From Cucumis sativus (lineage: Eukaryota > Streptophyta > Magnoliopsida > Cucurbitales > Cucurbitaceae), in contig NC_026655.2 in the NCBI RefSeq assembly GCF_000004075.3, forward strand, positions 6,262,001 through 6,326,000: 64,000 nt of DNA, read 5' to 3'. The notes beneath the pieces were generated by a model that was given only the letters and a program-made list of their open reading frames with translations, was not told where the DNA came from and did not search any database. Made by a program: the position numbers and the translations under genes. This document shows, piece by piece, positions 37,001-50,758 of the stretch. The stretch's first letter is position 1. The number at the start of each line of letters is the position of its first letter.

Positions 37001-40000
37001 CAATAGGTTAACCTAATGCCAAGTCCACGGTTTTAGCCTAACGGTAAGCGGTTCAATCCATCTTTATTAGTCATTCATGCAAACTAAAGTCGTAATGATT
37101 AAGCCTAGGCTACATCTAAGTACCATGCTCCTCTTTCTTTACCATGTACATAATTTATAAAAGTAATTGAAAAAATCAAATTACCACGTGACAATATTTA
37201 ATTGGATACATCCTACACCCACCCAAAATTATTTTTTCACCTAGTATAAGTTAGTTAAATCAAGCCTCTTGTGCATTTTTCTTTAACTAAATTAAGGGTA
37301 ACTTCGTTTTTAGAGTGGCAAGTTTTAGAGCAACTAAACACCAAAAACAATAAGGAAACTTTTTAAATTATATCGAGACGATTGTTTTAGTTTTAAGCTA
37401 TGAAAAAAGATGGTGTTTCTTTTATTTTAAGATAACCATAAGAGTAAATAAATAGTAATAAAAAATGGGTAAAATAGGAAGTCGCACCCAAAGAAAAAAG
37501 AAAAGGTTGCATTCCAAAACTTTGGTATAAACTGTGGAGGCCAAGACTGTACCGTTGCAATGATATGCTGCTTGAATCGAATAACTACACAGTCAACGCA
37601 AGGCTAGTCAAATCAATCGCATATCCTTTTTTTAAAAAAGAAAATGTTTCTTGTTCTATCTTCTTTAACTTACTTGTTTCAAATCATAGTAAGTAGGTGT
37701 TTAAACACACAACTTGCTTGAATTCTCTTCTTTAAAAGGCATATTTAATATAAAATCGATAAAGCACCATAACTTTTCTATGTGGGTTTCTCACTATAAT
37801 TTTTGTTTCTGTTTGTGTTCTTTCTAATGATGACTCAAATCTTTATAAAGTTTAATGTTGTTTGTGGGTGTGGCCTGGAATTGGAAAATACCATAATGTT
37901 TTATTTCAGCAAATTTAGTTATAAAGAAAAAAGAAAAAGTAAAACATATTGTTTTTAGAATATTTAAATGCAAAAATTATAGTTATGGGGTAGCTAGGTT
38001 GAGAGTATATAGATATATAACAAAATGAAATGAAAGGTAAAAAGAAAAAAAGAATAGAGAGATTTAAACTTATAATCATTTGATGCATATTGTCTGATAT
38101 ATGAATAGTGATTCCACGTATTTGTCCAGCAGACCGTACAATTATTCTGTACATTTTAATAGTACTCAGAGAGCATAAAGCGTTGGATACCCATTTTTAC
38201 ATCCGTGATGTTCCAATTAAATATATATATATATATACGTATTATATTTCACTTAAATTATTATCATTATATGAAAAAACAATAGCAGATCTAACATGAC
38301 TTACGAAAACATGTAGAAAAATAACCACACACTAATTAATAATCTAATTTGGTGCAAAATTACTGATGTTTAAGGAACAGTGTCTCTTAAACAAATATTA
38401 CTAAATAGAAAGTTTAACAATTACAATTAAAGTATTTGTTTGATAGATTTTTTCTTTACTAACTTGAGTACAGCTTTCTCTTCAAAGTTTCAACTTAGGT
38501 GAGGTTTTAACTTAAGTTTTACCTAAGTTTGAGTTTCACTCGCTTTTACAGCATGCTTTTTGTATGAGATCCATTCACTACAATGTACTTAATGCTCTTC
38601 CTAAGTGTGGGATTCTTTTACATTGACTATATTTAGGCTTCTTCTAAATATGAAATTAATATTGAATTCTTTTCAAGTTCTACCGTGGCCAACAATAGTT
38701 TCAAAGACGAATATAAGGGTTTTCAATATCAATACATGAAGGTTGAGACTTAGACAAACCATAAATCGGAAATGTTCAATGCAAACACTATTCTAATTTA
38801 TGAGGTGTCTAACCCTAAAATTGAACAAGATCGGCATCATACAAATGACTTACTTTCGAAGTATAATTTTGGGTTAATAAATATTAATTGCAAGAAAACG
38901 AAGAAATATATATGTGATTGAAAAAACAATATCCACGAAATATTTAAATCAATCTTTCATATATGGAAATAATATTTTGTTGTCGCAAAGACACTAGTAT
39001 TTGTTGTTGACATATTGTCCAATAAGTTTTTCAAAATTTGACTTTAATAAAAATAGTCATTCAATGTTAATACAAAAATGAATTGAGAATTTTAGGATTC
39101 AAACTTATTAGATCATATATATTATACGCCAATAACTTATATGTTATGTTGATTTTAACAATTGAAATATCGTTTAGGTCATCTTTTAAGTAGTCTTTAA
39201 ACAAAGAGAGTATTGATGACAGTTTTTTTACTCGCATTTAATAAGTTAATGTGCTTTGGCTAACGAGATTTTGAGTCCAACAAGAATTCAAATCTTTGTT
39301 TGAATAAAATGTGGAATTATTTGTGGCGTTTATGAGTACAAAGTATTATAGGTTAATAAAATATAAAGTCGAAGTTTTTAGTGGTGATTCTACATACCTC
39401 CTAAACCAAACAAAAAGGGGAGTTTTTCAACTTTAACTCGGACACTCGTTAAATTGAAGTTTCTTAAATCATTAATTATCCAAAAAAATTTACATTAGTA
39501 GACGAAGATAATTGTAATCATATATAAACTTTTTTTATAATCTTAAATCACTATATAATAAAAAAGCTTTGAATGGAGTAAGTAAAAACAAATTTAACTA
39601 TCTATCATAAAAGAAATTAAAGCATCCAACTATTGTTTGCAAAATAAAACGGATTCATAAGATCAGATGAGGTTCATAGAAGAACGATTGAGTGAATAAA
39701 GTACGAAAGATTTCTTTTTTTTTTGTAATTTTTAAAGAATGGAATAAAATAAAATGGATTGTATATATAGTTGAAAGTGCTAATGGCAGGACGACACGTC
39801 GAGTGGAGACAATAAAGTATAAACGGCGTATCGAATTTTCAAGTGTCCAATCGAGTTATGACTTACTTCTAGATGGAGTAAAGGGACACGTGTAAGAACC
39901 CCAGGTATGCCAGGTAGACACTTAGTTTACTAGGATTTAATAGCTACGTAGACTAGAGTATGAACTATTCCCCAATACCTGCCGCCAGCTGGCATGTCCA

Positions 40001-42470
40001 CGTGATTTCTCTGACTTACCCATTCGCCATTTGCCCTAACATGCACCTCTCCCAATCAATCCAACCAAAATTAACCATTACATTTCCAATATTATCATTT
40101 TACTTACAATAATATACCAATATGGGGTTAATTCTTGGATTATTAGGTTTTCGGAATTCGTACACAAAATACTAATATATAATTATAAGTTTTTATACGT
40201 GATTTGAGATTTTAAACACGAAAATATTGTATATATTTGTTTAATTAAAATATAATGAAGAGGATTGGATTGTAGTTGTATTGTATAGGGGAAAGAGAAG
40301 GGATATTGATGGGAGGCAGTGTGTGACAGCAAAAGCATAAGGAAAAGAGTTTCCCAATTGACAAGTGACATGTAATGTTAAGTGCTTTCCTATCCAAAAT
40401 CCCCTTTTTAAAACCTTTGTTTCTCTTCTGCAATTCTCTTGAGAACTTACCTACAAATTGCAAACCCTCCCTCTCCCTCTCCCCCCTCCTTCAATCTCTG
40501 CTTAACGTCAACTTATCATTCTTTGTAACACTACATAATATATACATATGTGTGTGTAATGTAATGTGTGAAATCATTTGTTTTTTTTTAAATTATGTGA
40601 GTGATAAGAAAGGGTGCACAAGAATGAGTTATATCAAAATGCAACTACATATCTATTTTTTCTTTCCTTTTCTTGTCATGTTTGGGACGGACTGAGTTTA
40701 TTATTTTTCTTAAATAAGTTATTTTCAAAAGGAAAGAATAAAATAATAATATAAACTTTTTAAAGAAATAATTAAAATTTCTTAATATGTTTTTTTAATT
40801 GTTATACTAGTATTACAACAATTTGGTGTAGGGTTTTGAAAATTTGACAATTCTTTGTTAAAATAGATGCATTATGGCAATTGGATAATTATGTTTATAT
40901 TGGAGGTTGAAAACATGTTTGAGTAATTTTGAAATGAATTTCAAAATTACTTTTTAATAACTCAAAAAGTAATTAAAAACATATATTAAAGGTGTAAAAA
41001 TTGTATTTAAAAATGAAAAATTAAACATTAATTTACTTTTAAATGATTGAATAGTATTTTGAAACATGAAAAAAAGAGTTTATAATTTGGAAATAACTCC
41101 CAAAAATATATCGTTTGTTGTATATATTATATTTATATTTATATATAGTGCTTTTTGAAAAAAGAGTTTTTGGGAAAGCACTACATCCAAAGGACAAAGA
41201 CTATTCCTTTAGTCTATTATATATAAATTTGAAAATATTTGTATATTTAAAGAAATTTTTGCTAAAAATAGTTCAATACAATACAATGGCACAATCTTTG
41301 AAGTTTGATAGTTGCTTCAATTTGTATCTTTCAAATGTCTCGGAAATCTTATCCAAACATTGCTTAAAACCGTACTATTTATATAATATATTCTTTCTCA
41401 CTGTGAAATTTAAAATAATAAAATTCAACTTTCACAATAAATTTATTTCGAATTTTACAATATTTACTTCCTTTATTTTGAATCATTTTGAAAAAAAAAA
41501 TTATTTAAACTATTTTGAAAGTATATTATGATTCATTAAACTCTTTAATTCATTTTTGTTTTTTACTATATTTTTTACAATTTTTTTATCGTAAGAACAT
41601 CAACTTAGGTTGAGTTCCACTAAAATATTAATTTCAATAAATACACCTAATAATTTTAACATATAGATATAATTTACCAAGATTATTTACCGTATATATG
41701 TTGTTGATACTTTGTTAATTTTTTCTCTTATTTCAATTCATATTTTATGATGACAAAATGTGAAAATATAAAAAATATTGATGCGTGACAAATAATACAA
41801 TATGTAGAATTTTCTTTTGAGTAGGTCGATAAACTAATTATATAATTATAAAAATTAACTTGTTTAAGTCACCTTGAATTAAACCTAATGATAATTGACT
41901 TCCGTATTCAATCTAAAAACGAGGGAGGAATAATTCATCATTTTACCTATTTGACATTACTTATAATTCATGAATTAATGAATGTTGAACTGATTTAGTT
42001 GCAATTATATTAATAAAGAAAATAGAGCAGTAGAGATTAAAGCAAAACACAACATCCAACAACTAAAAAATAAGGCACAGCGAACAACCCAGACGCACAA
42101 AATATATAATTTACGTGCAAGTTCCCATAAAATTACACGAATTAATACAAAATTGGTGGGTACACAATACAAATAAGAAATTAATATCTCCAAAACAACC
42201 CCACCGGGAAAAGGCCGGTAAAAGTTATCGGGAAAACCCGCCCCCACCGCCGCATAATTCACTTGCCAAAAATCCAACCCTGACCGGAAAATGCCCTTCT
42301 ATATAAAATATAAACCGACACAACACAAACACAATTAATTATCCGAATCATTTATAAAATAAAAGAAAGAAACCGAACTTAAATAATTTATTTAATCTAC
42401 TTTTTTTAATTGTTAATAATAATAATAATAATAGTAATAATATGGTATCTAAATTATGGGGGTGGGGGGG
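37001..42470. other. Intergenic region, right part of the gene-poor stretch
   Basis: No gene recognised. Two G-box-like ACGTG sites lie at about 39886-39894 and 39999-40004 in a slightly less AT-rich patch (39780-40060). CT-rich leader-like sequence at 40460-40500 is not followed by a convincing frame. Open frames at 40375-40695 and 41115-41531 are Phe/Leu/Asn-rich translations of AT-rich DNA. An AAT trinucleotide run lies just before the PLATZ stop codon, at 42414-42434. Confidence 0.5.
42414..42434. repeat. AAT trinucleotide microsatellite
   Basis: About seven AAT units lie in the 3' flank of the PLATZ gene, probably within or just beyond its 3' UTR. Confidence 0.75.
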
Positions 42471-44216
42471 TTAAGAGAGAGGAGCCCTTTGAGGGGCGCC
42501 TTTTCTTCGGCTGCTGAGAGATAGAACAATTCCGGCGGGAAGAAAATCGGTGCCTTTGTTTTTTCTTTTGAAGATGTGAGTTCCTGATGACACATTTGTG
42601 GGAGCTGAGTCGTTCATATTGGAACAAGATGAGGATTTGTTGAAGTGTTGTGATGAATCCTCTACGACGGAATTTGGTGTCATTTGACCATCTTCTTCCA
42701 TTCCTTCCAGTCCATCAACTCTTAATCCTTCGAATTGAGAGTAGGAGAAATCCGATTCGTTGAACCTGTGTAGAATACTATATAAATCTTCCCCTTGATA
42801 CACCATGTGATCCACCTGATCGTTGTTAAATCATCCGTCAATTCAAATCAACTCTATACCATTAAAGAATTTTTTCTCTCTTTTCTCTGCCGTAAACATT
42901 ATGCTCGTATATAATGAAATGCATATTTACCCAAAACAAATATAAAATAAAATAAAAATACGGAAATTGTTAATGTAAATAAAGGATTGAAAAAGTAAAT
43001 GTTTAATTTTTTTTTTCTTAAAACACACATACTAAATAAATAATTAACTAAATTTAATATTATATCATTTTCCAATTTTACTATATTCGATGTAAAAAAG
43101 ATAGCAAAAATATATTGCTGGTTAATAATTACTATGAGATACACAAAAAAATTCCTCAAATTTATAATTAAGACAATTATTATTAAGCTGAAATTACATT
43201 TTATACAATGGTACATCACAACCCTAGTATTTGTCTTTAGATTACTGATTAACTAACTCATTAATAGCTATTACATTACTAGTCGAATAATGTAAAAATA
43301 TACTCAAATAGATTATATAAATTGAAAATTTTTCAAGAAACAATAATTAGAGGTAAATTAAAAGTGAAAATGGTAACACAATAGATGATAATTTTGAAAT
43401 AAAAAGAAAGGGGTTAAATTAAAGGGAGAAAAAAACCTTGCAGGAGAGAGAGCAGAAATGGAAGGGTTCTTGAAGAATTCTATCACAAGTGAAACAAGCA
43501 TTGGTTGAAGAGCCTGCTTTGCATGGCCTAGATTGTGGCCTGTAATTCAAAAATATCACTTTGGCTCCGTTTATAGTGTACGGCTGCCAAATTTTATAAA
43601 AAGAAATTCAAATTCAAATCACACATATCTCCTTAATTAACAGCACCAACAAAATTGAGCAAACTTTTTTTTAAGAAAATACCTGAATATGAGAACAGTC
43701 AATAAGCTTCTCAAGATCCCCCAATCGAATTACATCATGATAAACATATCGTCTGACCTGATTAATTAAATTTAATTAGTAAAAAAGGAGAATTATAGGA
43801 TAAAGTAGTAAAAATGTTAATATTGAGTGAAAGCAACAAGTGAGAAGAGTTTGGCAGGAAAGATAGATAAAAATGGAGTCGTCTACGAATAGGAAACCAA
43901 CCAAATCCCAAAAGTAAGATAAAGTTTTTTTTTTTTTTTTTTTGGTGGGGGGTGGGGATATTTAGATAAAATAATAAATAAATTAAAAGAAAAGAAAAAG
44001 AAATGAAACCTGAAGAAGAGGATGAGAACGGTGAGAAGGAAGACAGTGAGGGCAAATACTAAGACAACAATGCAAGCAAAAAACGTTCTTCTCGGACTTG
44101 CGGCGGTTCTCATGAAGCAAGCAAGTTCCAAAGAAAGTGTCGGCCATAAGGGCTTGAAGCCATGCAGGTTTAGACCCACACTGGTTCATGTTCATCATCG
44201 TCATCAAGTTCGCCAT
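42471..44216 (-). CDS. PLATZ zinc-dependent DNA-binding protein (4 exons)
   Basis: PLATZ transcription factor, a plant-specific nuclear protein that binds A/T-rich DNA and usually represses. Exons: 44216-44010, 43757-43683, 43583-43437 and 42815-42471, all joined in phase 0, 257 residues. The ATG at 44216 (MANLMTMM) is the first in frame; the codons before it read back to a TTG with no ATG. Both zinc motifs are complete: C32-x2-H35-x11-C47-x2-C50-x4-C55-x2-C58-x3-H62-x2-H65, and C124-x2-C127-x10-C138-x3-C142. Between them lie the conserved phrases RRYVYHDVIRL and NYRPQSRP. The C-terminal exon is Ser- and acid-rich and ends in a basic patch (SSRRKGAPQR), the variable part of the family. TTTGTTTAG ten bases before the ATG could be a 5'-UTR splice acceptor. 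Target genes cannot be told. Confidence 0.93.
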
Positions 44217-47200
44217 TTCTATACATCTAAACAAAATGAAAACAAATTGTTATAATGGTGTATGAGTGAGCGGAAGGGAAGCACCGAAGCAGGGGTTTGT
44301 TTTTCTTGACCGTCAGGTTGTCGTTTTATTGCAAAAGTTAAGTAGAGGGGAAATTGGGGTTGGGAACTTAGGGAGTTGTGTTAATGGTGCTATACTGCCC
44401 ACCAATAAACCTATTCTTTTTCTTTTTCCTTTTTTCTTTTTGGTTCTGCTTATTATTACTATACTTTCTCTCTGTTGTATTGCAGACTTTAGCAACCCGA
44501 GAATTTTCTTCTTCTTTTTTTTATTCTCAGAATTGCCCCGCTTTCTCCCCCTCTTCCCTCTCCATCCATTTTGATTATGCTGCCCCTTTTCGTATTTCCA
44601 CTTTCTTCTTTCTTTGTGTCTTCCCCACCCTAACATTCACACAAGCAATCCTCCAAACAAAATGTTCTTACTATCACAAATCAAGCTCAAACACTTTGTC
44701 TTTTGTACTATCATATAAATTCATCTCATTATTACTCACTAAATAACTGATTTGGTCCTCTCTACAAGTATATTTATTCATTCTATCAAATTGTCTAATT
44801 AAGCTTTGTCATGTGATAAATTCTTCTCAATTATTTTATAAAATATTTTTAAAATATTTTAATTACTTATTTGACTTGAGTTACGAGAAAAAATTGGTAA
44901 ATTCTAGAATGCACTTGTGCATTTTACTCTTCACTCGACTTTTTTTTTTTTTTTGTTAAATTACATGCTTGGTCTACAAATGTTAAATTGATTTATTTAG
45001 GAGGGTAAGACTTTAGTGTATTTGAAATTGTACTTAACCAAATAGTTTAAATAAAAATAAAATTTTTAAAAAGAAAACATATTCCTCCGAAAATATCAAT
45101 TCAAATATACTTTAGTATTTGAACTATGAAAAATAAAATAAAAACTAGTTTAGTGTATAATCAAGGCTATGGCATATTTAAGATCTTTTAAAATTAATTG
45201 GTTTACTAGGTATACTCATTTTATATCTATATTTGTGTTAAATTAGAAGTTTAACCAATCCATTTTCAAATTATGAGTCAAGAGTTCTGGTTGCCTCATC
45301 AATACTCGAGTTTTGATTAATTCATGTTCTTATTTGTGCTAATTATGTTTTTTTTTATAATTTTAATCCTAGAAGGAAGTGTGTTATACAATCTTATATT
45401 TTCTCAACTGCTTTCTTTTTTTATCAGTTAACCAATTAAATACATTTTACAATTCGGGTGGATTCATGAGTCAAACATTGTAACTTTAATCCTATAATTA
45501 TAACTAATAATTTTGAGAATATAATTTAGGTTTGATTGAATGAGGAGGTTTTATTATCAGAAGAAGGAAGAATGATTTTAAGGGTATGAGTTAATTTGAG
45601 AAAAGAATGAAAATGTATTATTGTGAGGCTAATGATTTGAAAGTATGATGATATGTGATGACAAATAAAACACAATAGAGTCAATGTCTTTTTTTATGAC
45701 CTAATTTTGCACCTGTCAGATAATAGTTTTTGATTCCTTATATCATGTTTGGAAGAAGACAAATTTTGACTTGATTGTGGTTAAAATACAAAATGGTTTT
45801 GTGGTGAAAAGTAATTCTACTCAATAACACATATTTGGGTTTTTTACCCACAAACCCATCCCTATCTTATCCTCATCTTAATTCACATCAATCAACAAAA
45901 TATATATACACATATATCACAAATAGTGTTAAAACTGAACCTTTATTAAATTTGTACAATGGTAGGAGTTTGTAGGTTATCTAGATTTATCTTTCCTAAC
46001 TTGAATTTCACATCCACCATTATAAATTTGAGAATTTAGTTTTAACATTTAATTTTTTTAAAAAATAAAAACAAATTGGTAGATGGTTTTGGTAACTTTC
46101 TTACTTTTTAAAAAACTATTTATGTAGAATTGAAACGTTAGATATAGACTTTAAAAGTATTTATAATTAATATATATAAAATGGCTAAATTTACACGTCG
46201 ATCATACCTCAAAGGTTTGAGATTTGACCCTTCATTCTCACTGTTCACTAAAAAACATCGATTCATTTTTGTGGTTTCATCCCGAACACATATTTTTAAA
46301 AATTTGAAAATAAATAAGTATAGACATTAAAAGAACATGATTGTGTACTTTTTTTTAGGAAACTACCGGGCCATGGTCCCCCAAATTTTGTTTGTCTTTC
46401 AAATTTAAGAAATATACGATAAATTTATTTTATTATTATTATTAAATAAATGATAGAGTTCAAACCATAACATTTAGACGATAACTATAATTAATCAATA
46501 ATATTGATATAATTGTTAAAGTGAATATAGTAAATATGTGCTTCAAAATTTCTCCATTTATAAGGTTTGTGTGAGTATATCTATAATTCATCAACGCTTC
46601 ATTTTAATTACTTTGTTTATTTATTTGCTAATTATAGTCTTAATTTTATGTATCAATTTGGTTGTGTGTTATTCTTTGTTATTGATTAGATAGTGTTTTG
46701 AGGTTAGAGATCAGATTAAATTTATAAACTCATTAAATGAAAATGACAAAAAAAATATTTTTGGGGTTTGGGAAATAAGAGACTGTGGTATATATTCTAT
46801 ATGCTTATTGGGTTTGGGAAATAATAAAATGTTAGAGAAAAACCAAATGAATGTGGCATAAAATGCAAAAGGCATAAACAGGTGAAGTAATGAAAGAATA
46901 ATGGTAATTAAGGAGTTTAAGCACGAATTACAAAGCTAATTTCCCTCGAAAATTAAAACCCCTCTCATGTTGTCAGCTGAAAGTTAATCGTCCTTCACCT
47001 GCACTCTGATGTGTCCCCTTTTCAACTCTTTTCTCTTTTCTTTTCCCACTTAATTCTTTTCTAATTCCATTTTCATTTTTACATTATATTCTCCAGTCTT
47101 TTTATTCCTTTTCTTCTTAGTTTTTACTTTCAAAATTCCACATAAGCAGTTTAAAATATTTTTTTAAGAAAAAAAAAAACTCAAGTTTATTCATCATCAG

Positions 47201-48880
47201 AGGCATGTCTAATGATGAATTTGGTTATAATCAAGTAATCATGTGCTCATATCAAACTTGGGTTTGTAACTTTGTATTAATAATGAGGTTATGTTTCACA
47301 GTCAAATTATAGTTTATTTATGCATAGAATTTAATATATTTTATAATTAACATAAAAGTGTCAAAACTTTATTAAACAGAGAAAGCTGAAGTAAAAAGGC
47401 TATTAGACATTGTATACAACATATTAAAAAAACGTTGATAACAAAATCGAGAAAGTGGAATGTATGTACTTTTCAACAATACTGAATCTGCAATTCGAAT
47501 AATATATATATATCATATACATACAAATTCTTGAATATACAAAAACAGAACAATTCACAAGCTTTTTATATTTATATATTATACAAAGAACATAAAAATT
47601 GAGAGGATTTCAAACCTATTGTGTCTATACAATTTAGAATTTGATAAACAATATTGAATAAATACTCCAAATTAATAACATGAAAGAAAAAGGAAGTTAA
47701 ACATGTAGCAATCAAAGTCTAAATTGTCACCTATGGAAGCAGGCAAATAAATATAATGAGCATAGGTATGATTGTAATCCATTGTATGTGGGTTTTTTCT
47801 CTATAAAAGGAAGTTGGAAGAATTAAATTTGACAAGGGCAACAATTTGTTGGCTCTAAAAGATATATTTTTTTCATCTCCAAATTCAGTCGTAATATTAA
47901 TATTTGAGAGAATAGTTATATATAATATGTAATATAAGGCAGAAAAAAAAAAATATAGTGTGTGTGTGTGTTGTGAAAGGAAGTGCAAAGTGGAAAGTGG
48001 GTTAAAGTAATTTAGTGTAAGGTCATCGATTTGATAAAGTTAAAAGGAAAATGAATAATATAATAGACATCGGTAGAATCAATAACACCTAATTGTAGTC
48101 ATCTTGTCTACCGTTTTTGGAAAATGCGCCTCTTTCTTTGCATTTACCAATTCCCTCTTTCTCTCTCTTTCTCTTTCTCTTCTTTCTAATAATAATGTAT
48201 TCAATTAATATCTAATAGAGAATTTAAATTCATATAATTAATTATTAATAATGAATTGTTATGGATGACATGACAAACAAATAAAATTAATATTTTTGGT
48301 TACTATTATTTAATGTTTTCCTTCCATCTAATTCGAGAAATCAGATTCTCTTAAGTTTTTTTAATACAAAACAGATTTGTAGTTATTACGTATGATTCTG
48401 TTTTAAAATGTACAATATATTATTATTATTACTGTTTCTGTTACATTTATTCCATCAATATAAGTCGTACCTGCAGATTAAAAGCACAACCTCTATTTTA
48501 ATGACTTTTTAATTTAATTAATGTTACTCAATTTTTTTTTTCTATAACAAATGTGAACGTAGTTTTTTAAAATTCAATTGTTATGGTTTTATCGTGCATC
48601 TTATAATTAAAATATTTAAACTCTATAGATATTTCTATATATGTCATACACTTTTTCACTTAGCTCTATGTTTGGTTAAAATTAAATTTATGGATCTTAC
48701 AACTAGAAACTTTAGATCTCAAATTTTCATCTATCATAAGTTCAACTTTCAGACGTCCTTTCACCTGATTGAATTTTATTTTGGCCAAGAATGTCTCCAT
48801 ATAGCTTAGAAATCAATATGACAAAAAAAGAAAGAAGTATCTTAGAGCTTCAAACTCTTTCATGATTTCACAAAATTTGT
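44217..48880. other. Intergenic region between PLATZ and L7/L12 genes
   Basis: The first about 450 bases are the 5' UTR and promoter side of the PLATZ gene, with T/C-rich stretches. The rest is AT-rich DNA with scattered homopolymers and no recognisable gene, element ends or coding frame. Small open frames at 47731-47988 and 48594-48809 have no family resemblance. Confidence 0.55.
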
Positions 48881-49020
48881 TGGGCTTTGGCCTTTTGGGG
48901 CCAAATGCAGGTTAGTTCGTGAGGAGATTGCCAAAACCTGGGCCGGGTTTGGGCCCCAGCCACGACTTGATGGGCCAACCGTCACTATGTAAGCCTAGCC
49001 CATTTCTTATCTTTAGCCCA
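48881..49020 (+). promoter_or_regulatory. Cluster of six site II (TGGGCY) elements
   Basis: TGGGCT/C or its complement occurs at 48881-48886, 48939-48944, 48950-48955, 48971-48976, 48997-49002 and 49015-49020. Site II elements bind TCP factors and are enriched in promoters of plant ribosomal protein and nuclear-encoded mitochondrial genes. This matches the L7/L12 gene whose 5' UTR begins just downstream. Confidence 0.75.
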
Positions 49021-49258
49021 GCTCTTTAGCTTTGGGAGCCCTAATTTCACACTGCCTTTGATCGGCAGTACTGTCTCTCCGGAACTCACTCATCTCCCTT
49101 TCTCGACGACGTTGAAGCTTCTTCAGCTATTGTCGCTGGCAATCCACTAATCCTCAGGGCTTACTGTAAACTACCACGCTCCCTGCTTCAGCGTTTCGCT
49201 CTCGTTTCTGGGTCGCATTCATTCTTCCTCCCTCAGCGCTTAATTCTCGTCTCTCAGC

Positions 49259-50023
49259 GTGAGTTTTTATGTTCTCTTGCTTTATGCGAGTCTGTTATTC
49301 GATGTATTGATCTTTGATTCAGTCTTCTTGTGATGTTTTGTTTGTAGTCAATATTGGGTAAGATCAGTGGTTTGAGTGCACTATTTGATTTGTAGCAGTA
49401 TAGGTTATCTGGTTATCTGTTTTGGTTGTGAATTGTGGCATTTCTCCTTTGATTTGTGATTATCGAATTCTTCTTATCTGATAGTGTAGAAAAAATGGTT
49501 CTTCTATGAATTTGAACATTGGTGTTTTTTTCGTAGAGGAATTTGGAGCACTTATTAGTTCATTATAAACATAGTAATATTTGGCTGATATGATATGTCT
49601 GTGAGCTCACGACTAACTATAAAGTTGTATAGATAGCTTAAAATAAGCATGCTTAAAGAGTGTTGAAGGCATATGTCAAAATTTTCTGAGTGAAGTTTCT
49701 CTCTTCATTTTTCTGGATAATTTGTTTTGGAGTTTTTATTCGTAACTTAAGGCCTAAAAGAAAACTAATTACTTGTTTTCTTGATGCCCCAAGCACATTT
49801 TTTTGAATTAAACCCATCTAGGGGCGTGTGTTCGAATTTTTGGTTAAGCTTGATTAAGAAAAGCCTTAAGTTGGGGGTTTAGGGACCTGGGGTGGGCGTG
49901 GACTTTGAGAAAAAGAAAAAAGAAATACTTATCTTCTTGACCGGTATCTAGTATATAGCTCTTTGTTCTTAATAGGTGTTTAATGTTGATTAGTTTGTTG
50001 ACTTAGTTTTCTTTCAAATTCAG
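49259..50023 (+). other. 5'-UTR intron of the mitochondrial L7/L12 gene
   Basis: Higher-GC leader sequence (about 49030-49258) ends CTCTCAGC|GTGAGTTTTT and a T-rich acceptor TTTCAAATTCAG| ends at 50023, leaving about 90 bases of leader before the ATG. The 765-base intervening sequence is T-rich as plant introns are. The upstream exon limit is not certain. Confidence 0.6.
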
Positions 50024-50113
50024 GCCACTGAATTGTCCTTGCGAAGTTAAAAAATGGGTTCGATTTAAGTAGATTGCAACTTCAGGGGGAAAGTTAATTT
50101 GGTAACTTAAGAA

Positions 50114-50758
50114 ATGCGCTTAGTTTCAAGAATAAGTCATCTTCTACCCAATGTGTTTGCAAACACCATTCGCTCTTCTACAGTTGCCCTCAATCCTCTC
50201 AACAGAAATGGATTACATAGAAATTATGCTCAACCTTCTCGGATAGAGGAGGAAGAGGAGGAGGTGGAAATTGATCAGAGAAGGCTTCCAGCTGACTACG
50301 ATCCTGCTAATTTTGATCCAACAGAGCATCGTAGTCCTCCAACCGATCGGGTTTTTAGGCTAGTGGATGAAATATCTGGACTCACATTAGTTGAAGTGGC
50401 TGAAATGTCTTCTATTTTGATGAAAAAATTGGGAATGACAGAGATGCCAGTTGCTGGATATATGAAACCAGGAGCTGTGGGGTTGGCTGGAATGGTGAAG
50501 AAGGGGTCATCAGCAACTGCCAAGGAGGAGAAGAAAGCAGAAAAGACTGTTTATGAGTTGAAACTAGAGTCTTACGAAGCGTCTGCAAAGATTAAAATTA
50601 TCAAGGAGGTAAGAAGTCTCACTGATTTAGGTCTCAAAGAGGCAAAGGATTTAGTGGATAAAGCCCCATCGGTGTTGAAGAAGGGACTATCAAAGGAAGA
50701 GGGTGAACAAATAGTTGAAAAGATGAAAGCACTTGGTGCAAAAGTGATCTTGGAATGA
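50114..50758 (+). CDS. Mitochondrial 50S ribosomal protein L7/L12
   Basis: Stalk protein bL12 of the mitochondrial ribosome, which recruits translation factors. Its single coding exon encodes 214 residues. The N-terminus is rich in Arg, Ser and Leu without acidic residues up to about residue 43, a mitochondrial presequence, and is followed by a Glu run (45-52). The dimerisation region is about 79-108 (RVFRLVDEISGLTLVEVAEM). A flexible Gly/Ala/Lys hinge (about 112-143) leads to the C-terminal domain (144-214) with the family phrases KIKIIKEVRSLTDLGLKEAK and VEKMKALGAKVILE. The long acidic insert and presequence separate it from chloroplast L12. The upstream site II cluster and UTR intron fit a housekeeping mitochondrial gene. 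Confidence 0.93.
   Translation: MRLVSRISHLLPNVFANTIRSSTVALNPLNRNGLHRNYAQPSRIEEEEEEVEIDQRRLPADYDPANFDPTEHRSPPTDRVFRLVDEISGLTLVEVAEMSSILMKKLGMTEMPVAGYMKPGAVGLAGMVKKGSSATAKEEKKAEKTVYELKLESYEASAKIKIIKEVRSLTDLGLKEAKDLVDKAPSVLKKGLSKEEGEQIVEKMKALGAKVILE

Noticed and set aside
37030..37060. tRNA gene around a GGTTCAATCC phrase
   Set aside because: The A- and B-box-like phrases are almost adjacent, and no cloverleaf can be drawn.
41115..41531. 138-residue frame rich in Phe, Leu and Asn
   Set aside because: It is what translated AT-rich DNA looks like. There are no domains, no splice context and no GC rise.
44266..44746. Overlapping frames on both strands upstream of PLATZ
   Set aside because: Low-complexity T/C-rich leader and promoter sequence of the PLATZ gene.
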